Source of the DNA: Archangium minus
GTDB taxonomy: Bacteria > Myxococcota > Myxococcia > Myxococcales > Myxococcaceae
Assembly (NCBI RefSeq): GCF_044360475.1
Contig: NZ_CP043494.1
Span: forward strand, 4,898,001-4,962,000
Reading direction: 5' to 3'
Length of the DNA stretch: 64,000 bases
The position numbers and the translations under genes were made by a program. Shown piece by piece: positions 1 to 8,948 of the stretch (position 1 is the stretch's first letter; each line of letters opens with the position of its first letter). The notes beneath the pieces were generated by a model that did no database searches, had not been told where the DNA came from, and saw only the letters and a list, made by a program, of their open reading frames with translations.

Positions 1-1800
1 GATGGTGCTGTTTGGGCCATCAAATGTCTGGGCCTCTTTCCATGCAATGAACGGTGCACTGGCTCCATCCACTGCAATCGAAGCTTGATAGGCTATATGC
101 TTCAAGGGGCTTGTGACTGTACTCCCCATTTGCGGAGACCAAGTCCCGTAGGTGTCTCTTTTCTGTACAGCGATTCCAATCTGACCCAGAGATTCTGAAT
201 CGGCGTGGTAAGCAACGAACCAGTTGCCCCTGGCATCCATTGCCAGCGCTGGATTGCTGAGCGCGATCAGATCATCTGGTCTGGGGGGGGATACATCGGT
301 CCACGTGTTGGTGGAAGTGTCCAATTTGAAGATGTCGATCCGGTAGTAGTCTCCCGTGTAAAAGGATGTCGAGACCACCAAACTGCCGGTACTGTCAAAT
401 GCAACGTTAGGTGCGTAGTGTTTTGCATGGGAGGAAGTAACGGCCGGGAAGTCAGGGAGGGCTTCCCAGGTTGAACCAGTCCCAGTCCACCGTCGCCCAT
501 ACAAGTTGTTGTTGGATCCAGAGGGGGCCGTGAGTTCCTGCCACACTACAATGGGACGGTTCGAAGCATCGAGGGAGATCGCAGGCATGTCGGCATGCGT
601 ACCCGCCTCCGCTACCGCACTCATCGCGGTTGCGAGGTCCTCCCACTTCGTGCCGGTCCATCGCCTGACGTAGATGTTCTTCGTGGTGCCGTTGGACTCG
701 GACCAGGCAATCACGGGGTTGCCATCCGTGCCCACTTTCATGGCCACATTTTCAGCGGGGGTATTGCCTGTTACCGCGCTGATGGCTCCGCCGAGTGGCA
801 GCCAGGTGGGCATCGTGAAGCTCCATGCGGGCGAGGACACCAGCGTGTTGCCCGCCAGATCCATCAGCGGTGCCGTGGCCGTGCCCAGGGTGATGGAGAC
901 TTCAGCCGGCAGCGACAGCGGCACCGAGGGGCTGATGGTCAGCGTCTTTCCATCCGTCGACAACGAGAGCGTCTTGGCGATGTTCGACGTGCCCACCGTG
1001 CTCAACACCACGGAGGCGTCGGTCACGGACGATGCTTTCATCGCCTCATCGAAGCTCACCTGGATGGTGTCTCGGACTGGGACGGATGTGGCACCAGGGG
1101 CCGGTGCTCTCGTGCTCACCTTCGGGGCCGTGTGGTCGACCACGATGGTTCGGGGGGCGCTGTTGAAGGTGGTTCCGCCCACTGTGGCGCGAGCCGTGAG
1201 CTGGTACTCGCCCTCGGTCTCCTGGCTGGTGTCCCAGGTGTACTGGTAGGAAGGCCCCGACAGGCGCGTCAGGAAGTCCGTCCCCTTGTACAAGTCGATG
1301 GAATCGGCTGTGCCGCCCTCGACCAGCACCTGAACCTGGAGGGAGTCCTTCGCGTAGGCCTTGGACTGACTGGGGCTCGCCCACTGCACGAGGATGTCCC
1401 CTTGCCGCGCCACGGAGAGGGACACGGTGGCATCCTGCGTCAGAGTCCCCGAGGTGCCTCGCACCGTGAGTGTCTTGGGGCCAGGCTCAGCGCTGCTCGT
1501 GGCTGAGATGGTCAGTGTGGCGGAAGTATTACCCGCCTCAATCGTGACGGGCTGCGCGCTGATCCCAGAAGGAGGGTTGAGCAGTTGGACGGTCACGCTG
1601 TCGGTGAAGCCGCCGGTACGGCTGAGAGTGAGCTGGATGCTGCGGCTGCCGCCCTGGAGGACACTGACCTGGCTCGGATCGATGGTCAGCGAGAAGTTGC
1701 CAACCGTCTGCCCTGGGGTGTCGATGTCCGGGACATCGATGCAGGCAGGGCTGCCCAGGAGGCAGATCGGTAGAAGGGTTGTGAGAAGTCGTCGGTGCAT
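1..1800 (-). CDS. Ig-like/repeat surface lipoprotein, 3' end outside window
   Basis: The frame is open for 600 codons from an ATG at 1800 to the left edge, so the C-terminus is missing. The N-terminus has a signal peptide ending in SPAC, with Cys20 as likely lipidation site. It is followed by an Ig-like domain (about 35-120), a second Ig-like domain (about 125-205) and an SbsA/Big_5-type domain (about 206-310, APAPGATSVPVRDTIQVSFD). The rest is a string of propeller-like repeats built on IAW(S/K)E, N(I/L)Y.RRWTG and DA..RP(I/V)V.W units. Proteins of this layout are common exported myxobacterial proteins, probably displayed on the cell surface; the ligand is unknown. The repeat region is near 50-53% GC by hand count of the first 120 bases, lower than its neighbours. 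Confidence 0.85.
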   Translation of the reverse strand, partial: MHRRLLTTLLPICLLGSPACIDVPDIDTPGQTVGNFSLTIDPSQVSVLQGGSRSIQLTLSRTGGFTDSVTVQLLNPPSGISAQPVTIEAGNTSATLTISATSSAEPGPKTLTVRGTSGTLTQDATVSLSVARQGDILVQWASPSQSKAYAKDSLQVQVLVEGGTADSIDLYKGTDFLTRLSGPSYQYTWDTSQETEGEYQLTARATVGGTTFNSAPRTIVVDHTAPKVSTRAPAPGATSVPVRDTIQVSFDEAMKASSVTDASVVLSTVGTSNIAKTLSLSTDGKTLTISPSVPLSLPAEVSITLGTATAPLMDLAGNTLVSSPAWSFTMPTWLPLGGAISAVTGNTPAENVAMKVGTDGNPVIAWSESNGTTKNIYVRRWTGTKWEDLATAMSAVAEAGTHADMPAISLDASNRPIVVWQELTAPSGSNNNLYGRRWTGTGSTWEALPDFPAVTSSHAKHYAPNVAFDSTGSLVVSTSFYTGDYYRIDIFKLDTSTNTWTDVSPPRPDDLIALSNPALAMDARGNWFVAYHADSESLGQIGIAVQKRDTYGTWSPQMGSTVTSPLKHIAYQASIAVDGASAPFIAWKEAQTFDGPNSTI

Positions 1801-1981
1801 GGGTTTCGCTCGATACGCAGGGTGTTGAAACGTTGCGCCCAGGCGGAGAGCACTCGCCGTGCCAGTCGGGTCACGTCAAGTCCCCCCCAGCGGCAAGGCC
1901 TTGGGCGCTGGTTTCTTGTCCCACGTCGGGCGTCCTGAGGTTCGGATGGTCGTACACGTCTTGAGACGCTTCCGACAGCGC

Positions 1982-3016
1982 TCAGAAGAAGCTGAGCTGC
2001 GTGCCCGGCTTCATGGGGCGGCGGAAGGGGCTCTCCTTCTCCCCCTCGTCCGATGCCCAGGTCGTGTTCAGCCCCACTCGGCGCGCGACGGTATCGAAGA
2101 GCTTGCGGACTGTGTCCGCGTAGATCCCCTCGCCGCTCATGCGGACGCTGAAGCGTGAATCGTTGAGCGCGCCTCCTCGTGTTTCGCGGATGCGGTGCAG
2201 CACCCGCTCAGCGCGCAGGGGGAGCTTCTCGCGCAGGCGCTCCTCGAAGACCGTCTGCACCGGGCCGGGCAGCCGCAGCAGCGTGTAGAAGGCTCGGGTG
2301 GCCCCGGCCTCGCGCGCCGCCGTGAGGACTCGCGCCAGGTCCTCGTCGTTAAGCCCAGGAATGAGGGGAGCCACCGCCACTCCCACGGTGATGCCCGCAG
2401 CGGCCAGGCGCTCGATCGTCTGCAGGCGTCTCCGAGGCGTGGCCACGTATGGCTCCATGGCGCGTGCCACCTGCTCGTCGTGGAAGGGCAGGGTGATGTA
2501 CACCGATAGCCGCGCCTCCTGCGCGAGCGTCTGCAGCACGTCCAGGTCCCGCTCGATGAGGGGGCCCTTGGTGATGATGCCCACCGGGTTGCGGTACTCG
2601 GCACATACCTCCAGGCAACTCCGGGTCAGCCGCAGCGAGGCCTCGAGTGGCTGGTAACAGTCGGTGACGCCACTGAAGGCCACCGTCTCGCCCTTCCAGC
2701 TCTTGCGCTCGAAGGCTGCGCGTAGCAGCTCCGCGGCACGTGGCTTCACCACCAGCTTCGTTTCGAAGTCCGTACCGGCTCCAAAGCCGAGGTACTCGTG
2801 GTAGGGCCGGGCGTAGCAGTACGCGCATGCGTGGAGGCAGCCCCGGTACGGGTTGACGCTCCAGGTGAAGCCCACGTCTGGGCTGTCGTTGCGCCCCAGC
2901 ACCTCGCGGCTGTGATCCTCCAGCACCTCCAGCTTCGAGGGAGGAATCTCCTCCAGGTACTCCACCGCAGTGGTGTCCCAGGGGTTGGGCGGATTGGAGA
3001 CGGGACGGGGTTTCAC
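1982..3016 (-). CDS. PA0069-family radical SAM protein (SplB-like)
   Basis: The 344-residue protein has the 4Fe-4S motif CxxxCxxC at C60, C64 and C67 (CLHACAYC), preceded by NPYRGC and followed by YARPYHEYLGFGAG, the hallmark of the PA0069/Rv2578c radical SAM group related to spore photoproduct lyase. The cluster would bind S-adenosylmethionine and generate a 5'-deoxyadenosyl radical; the substrate of the group is not established. The start is the GTG at 3016. It is transcribed divergently from the L,D-transpeptidase, and the shared 135-base intergenic region contains a 22-base palindrome. Family assignment is firm, function is not. Confidence 0.85.
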   Translation of the reverse strand: MKPRPVSNPPNPWDTTAVEYLEEIPPSKLEVLEDHSREVLGRNDSPDVGFTWSVNPYRGCLHACAYCYARPYHEYLGFGAGTDFETKLVVKPRAAELLRAAFERKSWKGETVAFSGVTDCYQPLEASLRLTRSCLEVCAEYRNPVGIITKGPLIERDLDVLQTLAQEARLSVYITLPFHDEQVARAMEPYVATPRRRLQTIERLAAAGITVGVAVAPLIPGLNDEDLARVLTAAREAGATRAFYTLLRLPGPVQTVFEERLREKLPLRAERVLHRIRETRGGALNDSRFSVRMSGEGIYADTVRKLFDTVARRVGLNTTWASDEGEKESPFRRPMKPGTQLSFF

Positions 3017-3028
3017 GCTCTCAGGGTG

Positions 3029-3050
3029 TGACTGAAAGAACGTTCAGTCA
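3029..3050. promoter_or_regulatory. perfect palindrome, possible repressor operator
   Basis: TGACTGAA and TTCAGTCA form a perfect 8-base inverted repeat around AGAACG. It lies 13 bases upstream of the radical SAM start and overlaps a TTGACT hexamer on the minus strand. A second, shorter repeat, TGACC-TGAAC-GGTCA, follows at 3075-3089. The form resembles dimeric TetR-type operators; the regulator is not in this window. Confidence 0.5.
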
Positions 3051-3151
3051 AGGTTTGATTGGCTGGGTGGTTCCTGACCTGAACGGTCAAGGGAGCGGGC
3101 AGGCATGCCTGCTCGCCTGCCTCGTACAGCGGGAATGCCTACTGTCGTCCC

Positions 3152-4909
3152 ATGCGCTCCTGGCTCGTCCTGCTGTGCTGCTTGCTTCTCGGGATGCCCG
3201 CTTTCGGGGTAGAGGCGAGTGGGGTCCCCGCTCCATTCGAGTCCGCGGTGCGGGCTCGGGCGGAGAAGGAGTCGAGAGAGACGTCCAAGGCCCTGCTGCA
3301 CTTCTACGAGACACGTGGCTTCCAACCGGCGTGGTTTTCCTATGACGGGACGGTGCGGCCCGAGGTGGGACAGTACCTCGCTGCGCTCTGCGAGGCGGAG
3401 GCGGAGGGCCTGTGGCCCGAGCGCTATCACCGCTCGGAGCTCGAGGAGTCTCTGCGTCGGTTGACGCTGGGCGGTGAGCCGGAGGACGCGTGGGTAGGGG
3501 TGGAGCTGGGGCTGACGTCAAGCTTGCTCACCTATGCCTCGCATCTCCTGTCCGGACAGGTGTCCTCGCGGCGCATCCACTGGCGGACGAAGCCTCCAGG
3601 GGCGGTGGTCCTTGCGGCGGTGCTGGAAGGCGTCCTCGCGAGCGGCGATCTGGCGGGTGCCTTGCGAAGCCTCTCCCCGAGCCACGAGGGATATGTGCGG
3701 CTGAGGGAGGCTCTCGCGCGCTACCGGGCCATCGCCACGGCGGGGGGGTGGCCCCTGGTGCCTGAGGGCGAGCCGCTCGAGCGGGGGATGAAGGACGCAC
3801 GGGTCTTGGTGCTGCGTGAGCGGCTGCGTGTCACCGGGGACCTGCCGCCCGTCCCGGAGGAGCGGTTGCTCTATCCGGGGGCTCCGGGGGTGGGCACGTT
3901 GGCGCTGGTGGACGAGCTCGTTCTCGCGGCGATGGAAGTCCCGGAGTCCCCCCTGACACCCCCTCCGGAGGACCTCTACGACGCGGAACTGGAGGCGGCG
4001 GTGAAGACCTTCCAGCGGAGGCACGGGTTGCCCATGGACGGGAAGGTGGGCCGGGAGACGCTGGCGGCGCTGCGAGTGCCTGTGGAGAAGCGCATCGGTC
4101 AGCTTCTGGTGAACCTGGAGCGCTGGCGCTGGGCGCCGAGGGAGCTGGAACCGCGGTACGTGAGGGTGAACATCCCCGCCTTCGAGCTCGAGGCAGTGGA
4201 GCAGGGTCGGACGGTGTTGCGGATGCCGGTCATCGTCGGGACACCCGAGTGGAGCACGCCCGTCTTCAAGGACGCGGTGGAGTACCTGGTGCTCAACCCG
4301 GAGTGGCACGTGCCCCAGGGCATCACCGAAGCGGAGGTGCTGCCAAAGCTTCGGGAGGATGCGGGAGCGGCCGAGTCACTCAGATTGAAGGTGCTCGACA
4401 AGGCCACGGGGGCGGAGGTGGATCCTCACTCGGTGGACTGGAGCGGGCTGGAGGAGGGGACGCTGCCCTATCGCTTCGCGCAGGCGCCGGGCGAGTCCAA
4501 TCCGTTGGGCCGGGTGAAGTTCATCTTCCCCAACCGCTTCGCCATCTACCTGCACGACACGCCAAACCCGGCGCTCTTCGCACAGGCGAATCGGGCCTTC
4601 AGCCACGGCTGTGTCCGGGTGTCGGAGCCGGCGAAGCTCGCGGACTTCATGTTGCGAGGCCACGAGGGCTGGACAGAGGCGACCCTGGTGGCGGCGATGG
4701 AGGCAGGAGGCGAGTCACGCAGGGTGGAGCTTCCCGCGCCGGTACCGGTATACCTGCTCTACTGGACGGCCTTCGTGGACGCGGAGGGCCATGTCGAGTT
4801 CCGGGAGGACCTCTACCATCACGACCCGGAGGTGCTGCGGGCGCTGGCGGTGAAGCCAGTGCCCGCGTCTGGTGAGTCCCCCGCGGCTTGCCGAGGCGTG
4901 CGCGGCTAG
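3152..4909 (+). CDS. L,D-transpeptidase, YcbB/LdtD-like
   Basis: The 585-residue protein begins with a signal peptide (MRSWLVLLCCLLLGMPAFG). It has an N-terminal scaffold region, a peptidoglycan-binding domain at about 273-310 (FQRRHGLPMDGKVG) and a YkuD catalytic domain at about 330-500 with the SHGCVR motif at 484-489; Cys487 is the nucleophile and His485 part of the site. Size and domain order match YcbB-type enzymes, which form 3-3 crosslinks in peptidoglycan in the periplasm. Its stop codon overlaps by 4 bases the stop of the convergent M15-type peptidase gene, recalling the E. coli ycbB-ycbK neighbourhood. The start is the ATG at 3152; the ribosome site is weak. Confidence 0.92.
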   Translation: MRSWLVLLCCLLLGMPAFGVEASGVPAPFESAVRARAEKESRETSKALLHFYETRGFQPAWFSYDGTVRPEVGQYLAALCEAEAEGLWPERYHRSELEESLRRLTLGGEPEDAWVGVELGLTSSLLTYASHLLSGQVSSRRIHWRTKPPGAVVLAAVLEGVLASGDLAGALRSLSPSHEGYVRLREALARYRAIATAGGWPLVPEGEPLERGMKDARVLVLRERLRVTGDLPPVPEERLLYPGAPGVGTLALVDELVLAAMEVPESPLTPPPEDLYDAELEAAVKTFQRRHGLPMDGKVGRETLAALRVPVEKRIGQLLVNLERWRWAPRELEPRYVRVNIPAFELEAVEQGRTVLRMPVIVGTPEWSTPVFKDAVEYLVLNPEWHVPQGITEAEVLPKLREDAGAAESLRLKVLDKATGAEVDPHSVDWSGLEEGTLPYRFAQAPGESNPLGRVKFIFPNRFAIYLHDTPNPALFAQANRAFSHGCVRVSEPAKLADFMLRGHEGWTEATLVAAMEAGGESRRVELPAPVPVYLLYWTAFVDAEGHVEFREDLYHHDPEVLRALAVKPVPASGESPAACRGVRG

Positions 4910-5889
4910 CGCTTGCTCCAGCGGGCGGGAGTACCGCGCACGTCGATGTGCACGAAGGGTCCGTGAGCGCGGTTGGCGCGATAGGTGCCATAGCCGCCGA
5001 CGAGCTCGGGCACGCGCTGCTCCACGCGCTCGACGGCACGGGCGAGCACCTCTGCGTCCTTGACGTCGATGCGCCCGTTGCCATCGAGATCATCCATCTG
5101 CCCGTCGCCGTCATCGTCGAGCCAGACGTCGGCCGCGTCGCCGTAGGTGTGGCGGCTGAACTTCGCGCGGCCATTCTCTCCGGGCCCGTTGTACTGGGGC
5201 GTGCGGAAGCCGCTCATCACGTGGAGCCCCTTCGCCGGGTAGCCCATGGTGCGCAGCTCCTGGAGCACCAGCTCCAGTTTGTCCACCAGCCGCAAGTCGA
5301 GCGCGAGGTACTTGGGCCAGACGTTGGCCTGGTCCTTGGTGAGGAAGTTGCGCAGGCGGAAGTGCTCGGAGACGGCGAAGTCCTGGTTCTTGGGCGTCAC
5401 CTCGATGAGCAGCTCCGGCGGGGCGTAGCGGCCGGTGCGGTTGGCGGTACGGGCCGGCCAGCGGCCAATGTGGTAGCCGTTGAGGTGGGTCTTCGAGCCG
5501 TCGAAGTGCACAGGGGTGATGACGGCGTGTGCCGCGGACTCCAGCGTCCAGACTCCTGGCTGACCCGGCGCCTTCAATCCTTCGTTCGAGAGGGTGGCGG
5601 GGGTCTGGGTGGTGGAGCCCATCGCGAGCCAGCGCGGCTCCTTCAAGTCCTCACGAACGGAGAAGTGGGGCTGGAGGGCTTCGCCCGGAGGAACGACGAC
5701 GGCACGCAGGGCGCCGCTGAAGCCACGGGAGAGCAGCTCGAAGGCGGGGGAGGTCTGCTCAACGCTGCCTATCACCGACTTCGATTCGGGGGCCGCCGCC
5801 ATGGCGTACTGGGCCAGCAGCAGAAGGGCGGCGACGAGGAAGAGGAGGGTCGAACGGCTACGGAGCAGGCGAGTAACGAATGAATTCAC
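4906..5889 (-). CDS. M15/DUF882-type peptidoglycan peptidase with calcium-loop insertion
   Basis: Translated from the GTG at 5889, the protein has 327 residues with a membrane-spanning signal at about 12-31 (STLLFLVAALLLLAQYAMAA). The C-terminal third has the M15 zinc site: SRHTYGDAAD (His247, Asp254) and HIDV (His314), after HVMSGFRTPQYN. These residues match YcbK/MepK-like and D-Ala-D-Ala carboxypeptidase-like enzymes that cut peptidoglycan crosslinks. Directly after Asp254 is an acidic double loop, DDDGDGQMDDLDGNGRIDVKD split as 258-278, resembling EF-hand/dockerin calcium loops. The open frame continues upstream through the tRNA gene, so that extension is discarded. No strong ribosome site marks the GTG; an in-frame TTG 15 bases upstream is an alternative. 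Confidence 0.82.
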   Translation of the reverse strand: MNSFVTRLLRSRSTLLFLVAALLLLAQYAMAAAPESKSVIGSVEQTSPAFELLSRGFSGALRAVVVPPGEALQPHFSVREDLKEPRWLAMGSTTQTPATLSNEGLKAPGQPGVWTLESAAHAVITPVHFDGSKTHLNGYHIGRWPARTANRTGRYAPPELLIEVTPKNQDFAVSEHFRLRNFLTKDQANVWPKYLALDLRLVDKLELVLQELRTMGYPAKGLHVMSGFRTPQYNGPGENGRAKFSRHTYGDAADVWLDDDGDGQMDDLDGNGRIDVKDAEVLARAVERVEQRVPELVGGYGTYRANRAHGPFVHIDVRGTPARWSKR

Positions 5890-6052
5890 GCGGATTCTGC
5901 ACAACTGGCCGCGAGAAATAATTCCCCCGGTGACCCCACCTGCACTCCGAGGCAGGTCAGGTGCTCGAAATGACACGGGAAACGACAAGGTCGGTAAACT
6001 CCTCCAGGGAGGGAGGAGACCTGGTCGTTTCGTGACAGGCACTGTGGGCCGG

Positions 6053-6102
6053 AAAAAGAAGAGGCCGACAATCCCTCGATTGGCGAGGAACTGTCGGCCT
6101 CT
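6053..6102 (-). terminator. intrinsic terminator after tRNA-Gly
   Basis: On the minus strand a perfect 11-base stem (AGAGGCCGACA pairing with TGTCGGCCTCT) is followed by TCTTTTT. It starts 4 bases after the tRNA 3' end, so it ends the tRNA transcript and insulates the downstream peptidase gene. Confidence 0.88.
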
Positions 6103-6106
6103 GGTG

Positions 6107-6179
6107 AGCGGCGGACGGGATTCGAACCCGCGACCCCGAGCTTGGGAAGCTCGTGCTCTACCAACTGAGCTACCACCGC
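6107..6179 (-). tRNA. tRNA-Gly (anticodon CCC)
   Basis: All four arms can be drawn in 73 bases: a 7-base acceptor stem (GCGGTGG/CCGCCGC with one G-T pair), a D arm TAGCTCAGTTGGTAGAGC, an anticodon stem CGAGC/GCTCG around the loop TTCCCAA, a variable loop GGGTC, and a T arm with GGGTTCGAATCCC. The anticodon is CCC, reading GGG glycine codons. The discriminator is T and the CCA end is not encoded. A terminator follows immediately. Confidence 0.96.
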
Positions 6180-6246
6180 GTCGCAAGTGGTCTCAACCTA
6201 GGATTCCGCACTCGGCTTGTCAACGAGAAGTAGCGGGTCCGTTGGG

Positions 6247-8235
6247 CTATTCGCCTTCCTCGACAGTGAGCTGGTACGCATCCTGGAAGTTGGCCTCGCG
6301 GTTGCGAGCATCGCGGACCTCCAAAATGTAGACGCCGGGCTCGGCGCTGTAGCGGATGACCTCAGGCTGATCTCCCTTGGCGCGATCGGACGTCTGTACG
6401 AGTGACAGCTTTCCGTCCTCGCCCAGGCGGTGCAGGTACAGGCCCACGTCCACCTTGAGGATGCCCAGCAGCGTGGCCTTCAACGAAGTGCGCACGGGTC
6501 GTTCCGACAGATCCAGCCGGTAGTAGTCCACGTCCTTCAAGGGATAGACGGTGCCCCGCACGGCCTTGCCCGGGGTGAGCTCGGTGGCGCGGTCGGCGGC
6601 GTTGTTGGGCTCGCGCTCCTGGCTGCCGTCGTCGGGGACGGTGGTGATGGAGATGCGGTAGGGCTGTTCCGCGTTCTCGTAGTCGCGCACCCACTTGCCC
6701 TCCACCTTGCGCGCGGCGCCCTGCACCCGGAAGTAGCAGGTGCCGTTGCACGCCACGTTGTTGAGGCGCTCGGGCTCCTTGATGGCACCGTCGTTGGCCC
6801 GCTGGAGCACTGTCTCCTTCTGGCCCTCTCCTTCGGGGGGCTGCACCACGGACAGCTCCATGTCCATGCGCTCCACGCCGGACAGCTCCACCTTTGCCAG
6901 CACCGGCTCGGTCGTCTTCAGGACGAAGTTGTCCACGTCCCCCTTGGGCGAGAGGAAGCCCTCCTTGAAGCCCGTGCCTGACACCTGCAGGGGCGTGGCC
7001 TTGTACAGCTCGTCGTTGGGCTCGAGCTCCGCGTTCGCCCCGGCCTCCTCCAGGGACACCGTGAGCGTGTAGGACTTCTCCGAGTTGAAGCCCCGCTTCG
7101 CGTCCTTACCCGTCCCCGTCCAGCCGCTCTTCACCACCAGGTACACCACGCGATCGTTCGCACGCACGCCGATATTGCGCAGGGAGAAGCCCTCTCCATC
7201 CTTGCCCTTGGGCGTGGTGAACAGAGGGGCCTCGGCTGCCGAGAGCACCGACAGCTCCGGACGCACGCCTTCGATGCCGGTGAGCTCGATCTTCAGGGCC
7301 ACCGCGGGAGGCTCCTCTGGCGTGGCGGGCTGCAGACCCTGGCCCGGAACGGGGACGGGGATCTGGAAGCCTCCCGGCTGAGGCTGCGTGCCTGTACCGG
7401 CCGGGTGGGTCTCTCCCGTGGGGGCGTTGGCCATCTCCTCGGAAGGGGAGGCTGGAGCCGTCTCGGAGGAGGCGCCGGGCAGCGGAGGCGGAGTACCCGT
7501 GCCCTCGGCGGGGGCCTGGGCTGGGTCCGTGGCGGGCTGCTCAGCACCCGGCGCGGCACCCGTGGTGTCGCCCGGGGCCGGAGCCGGAGCGCCAGTCGGA
7601 GCCGGAGCTGATGGCGTGCCGGCGACCGACTCGGGTAGCTCCAGCCGGTACCAGTCCTCGTCACCTGCATGACCGAGGAAGCCCGCCACCGCCTGTCCGA
7701 GCTGCAGCGGAGAGGCATCCACGGCCCGGTCGTTGGGCTCGCGCTCCACACCGTCCTCGGGGAGGAGGTAACGCACCTCAAGCGTATAGGCGCCGCCGGT
7801 CCCCTTGCGCGCCGAGGCCACGCGCACCCAGCGCTCGCGCTCGACGTAGAGGTTGGGGAAGCGCTCGGGCTTGCCCTCTCCCGCGCTGTTGATGCCCGCG
7901 CTGCGGATACCGGGGGCGTCATACACCTCCAGCACCACGTCACCGCCAGGAATGCCGGAGACGCTGACGTCGGCCACACGAGGGCTGTCCGGGGCGAGCC
8001 GGTACCAGTCCTCGTCGGGCTTGGACGGATCCGCGCCCAGGCTGGCGCTCACCGTCGAGTCTCTCCCGAGGGTTGGAGCCTGCTCGGGTCGGTCATTGGG
8101 CTCCTTCTCGCTGAGCTGCTGGGGCCCGGTGACGACCGGTCCCGCATCCAGCGCATCGGAGTCCTTGTTGGCGCAGCCGTTCGGACAGCCGGCGAGCAGC
8201 AGCGCGCTCGGCCACACCCACCCCAGACGTCGCAT
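6247..8235 (-). CDS. lipoprotein with four PPC-type repeat domains
   Basis: The start is the ATG at 8235 because AGAGGGA lies 7 bases upstream and the resulting protein begins MRRLGWVWPSALLLAGC, a lipoprotein signal. An ATG 18 bases upstream lacks a ribosome site. The 662-residue protein has four repeated units that open with EPND or EPNN (KEPNDRPEQAPTL, REPNDRAVDASPL, LEPNDELYKATPL, REPNNAADRATEL) and contain D-x-D(W/Y)-YRL, the signature of bacterial pre-peptidase C-terminal (PPC) beta-sandwich domains. A Pro/Ala/Gly/Thr-rich linker separates units two and three. No peptidase domain is present, so this is an exported adhesin-like or structural lipoprotein of unknown role. Confidence 0.85.
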   Translation of the reverse strand: MRRLGWVWPSALLLAGCPNGCANKDSDALDAGPVVTGPQQLSEKEPNDRPEQAPTLGRDSTVSASLGADPSKPDEDWYRLAPDSPRVADVSVSGIPGGDVVLEVYDAPGIRSAGINSAGEGKPERFPNLYVERERWVRVASARKGTGGAYTLEVRYLLPEDGVEREPNDRAVDASPLQLGQAVAGFLGHAGDEDWYRLELPESVAGTPSAPAPTGAPAPAPGDTTGAAPGAEQPATDPAQAPAEGTGTPPPLPGASSETAPASPSEEMANAPTGETHPAGTGTQPQPGGFQIPVPVPGQGLQPATPEEPPAVALKIELTGIEGVRPELSVLSAAEAPLFTTPKGKDGEGFSLRNIGVRANDRVVYLVVKSGWTGTGKDAKRGFNSEKSYTLTVSLEEAGANAELEPNDELYKATPLQVSGTGFKEGFLSPKGDVDNFVLKTTEPVLAKVELSGVERMDMELSVVQPPEGEGQKETVLQRANDGAIKEPERLNNVACNGTCYFRVQGAARKVEGKWVRDYENAEQPYRISITTVPDDGSQEREPNNAADRATELTPGKAVRGTVYPLKDVDYYRLDLSERPVRTSLKATLLGILKVDVGLYLHRLGEDGKLSLVQTSDRAKGDQPEVIRYSAEPGVYILEVRDARNREANFQDAYQLTVEEGE

Positions 8236-8419
8236 TCCGTTCCCTCTTGGCATTCGGGCGCCTACTCAATCCCCTGGCACCCGGGTGTCAAGGTTCGCCA
8301 ACAAGCAACCCGACGCTTTCATCCCGGGGAGGGGACTGGAAGGAGGACGGAACAGGGGTGTTCCCGGCCCGTTGGTGCGGGCCCGGAGGGTGGCACAGAG
8401 AGGCGCCCTCGGTGGGGCG

Positions 8420-8821
8420 TCAGCCGGCGGCCGACTTCTTCTTCACACTGAAGTGGCGGAAGAAGTCGATGATCTCCTGCTCAGCGACCTTGGCGTCCGT
8501 GGCGTCGGCGAACTCCGACTCGAGGAAGATGCCGCCACAAGACTCGCAGGTGTCGTAGTTCAGCGGGTGCTGACGATCACCACCGTCGACCCGTATGAGA
8601 TCCACCTGGCACTCGGGACACTGGCCGGTGAGCGCTTCCGCGTCCACCTTGCCGCCCTGGCTCTCGAGCCCGGGAAGGTTGTTGTGGAGGAGGATCCGGT
8701 TGAGATCCGCGACGTCTATCCATAGCCCGCCGCACTCTCCACACTTGCGCAACGTCTCGTGGTCGCCTTCGAGATCGGCCATCTCGACGCTGCAACCGGG
8801 GCAATTCATGGGGTGGGTCAT
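8420..8821 (-). CDS. double zinc-ribbon (zf-TFIIB) protein
   Basis: The 133-residue cytoplasmic protein carries two CxxC...CxxCGG zinc ribbons: Cys7, Cys10, Cys27 and Cys30, then Cys68, Cys71, Cys92 and Cys95, each ending in CGG(L/I). This is the bacterial zf-TFIIB family, which binds zinc; its role is not known. The C-terminus is helical and basic (FFRHFSVKKKSAAG). AGGAG sits very close to the ATG at 8821, so the ATG at 8809 is a possible alternative start. Confidence 0.85.
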   Translation of the reverse strand: MTHPMNCPGCSVEMADLEGDHETLRKCGECGGLWIDVADLNRILLHNNLPGLESQGGKVDAEALTGQCPECQVDLIRVDGGDRQHPLNYDTCESCGGIFLESEFADATDAKVAEQEIIDFFRHFSVKKKSAAG

Positions 8822-8948
8822 TCTCCTGTAGGGGGGAGCTACGCTCCCGTGGGGGGCGACCAGGGGAGCTGCTCAACCCCTGGGCGTTCAGAGAATGATA
8901 GGTCGCATGATTTTTGAGATGCAACCCAGCCGCCGCAATGTGTTCACG

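Noticed and set aside
5890..6186. N-terminal extension of the M15 peptidase frame
   Set aside because: It runs through the terminator and tRNA-Gly and has no export signal; the signal peptide starts at the GTG at 5889.
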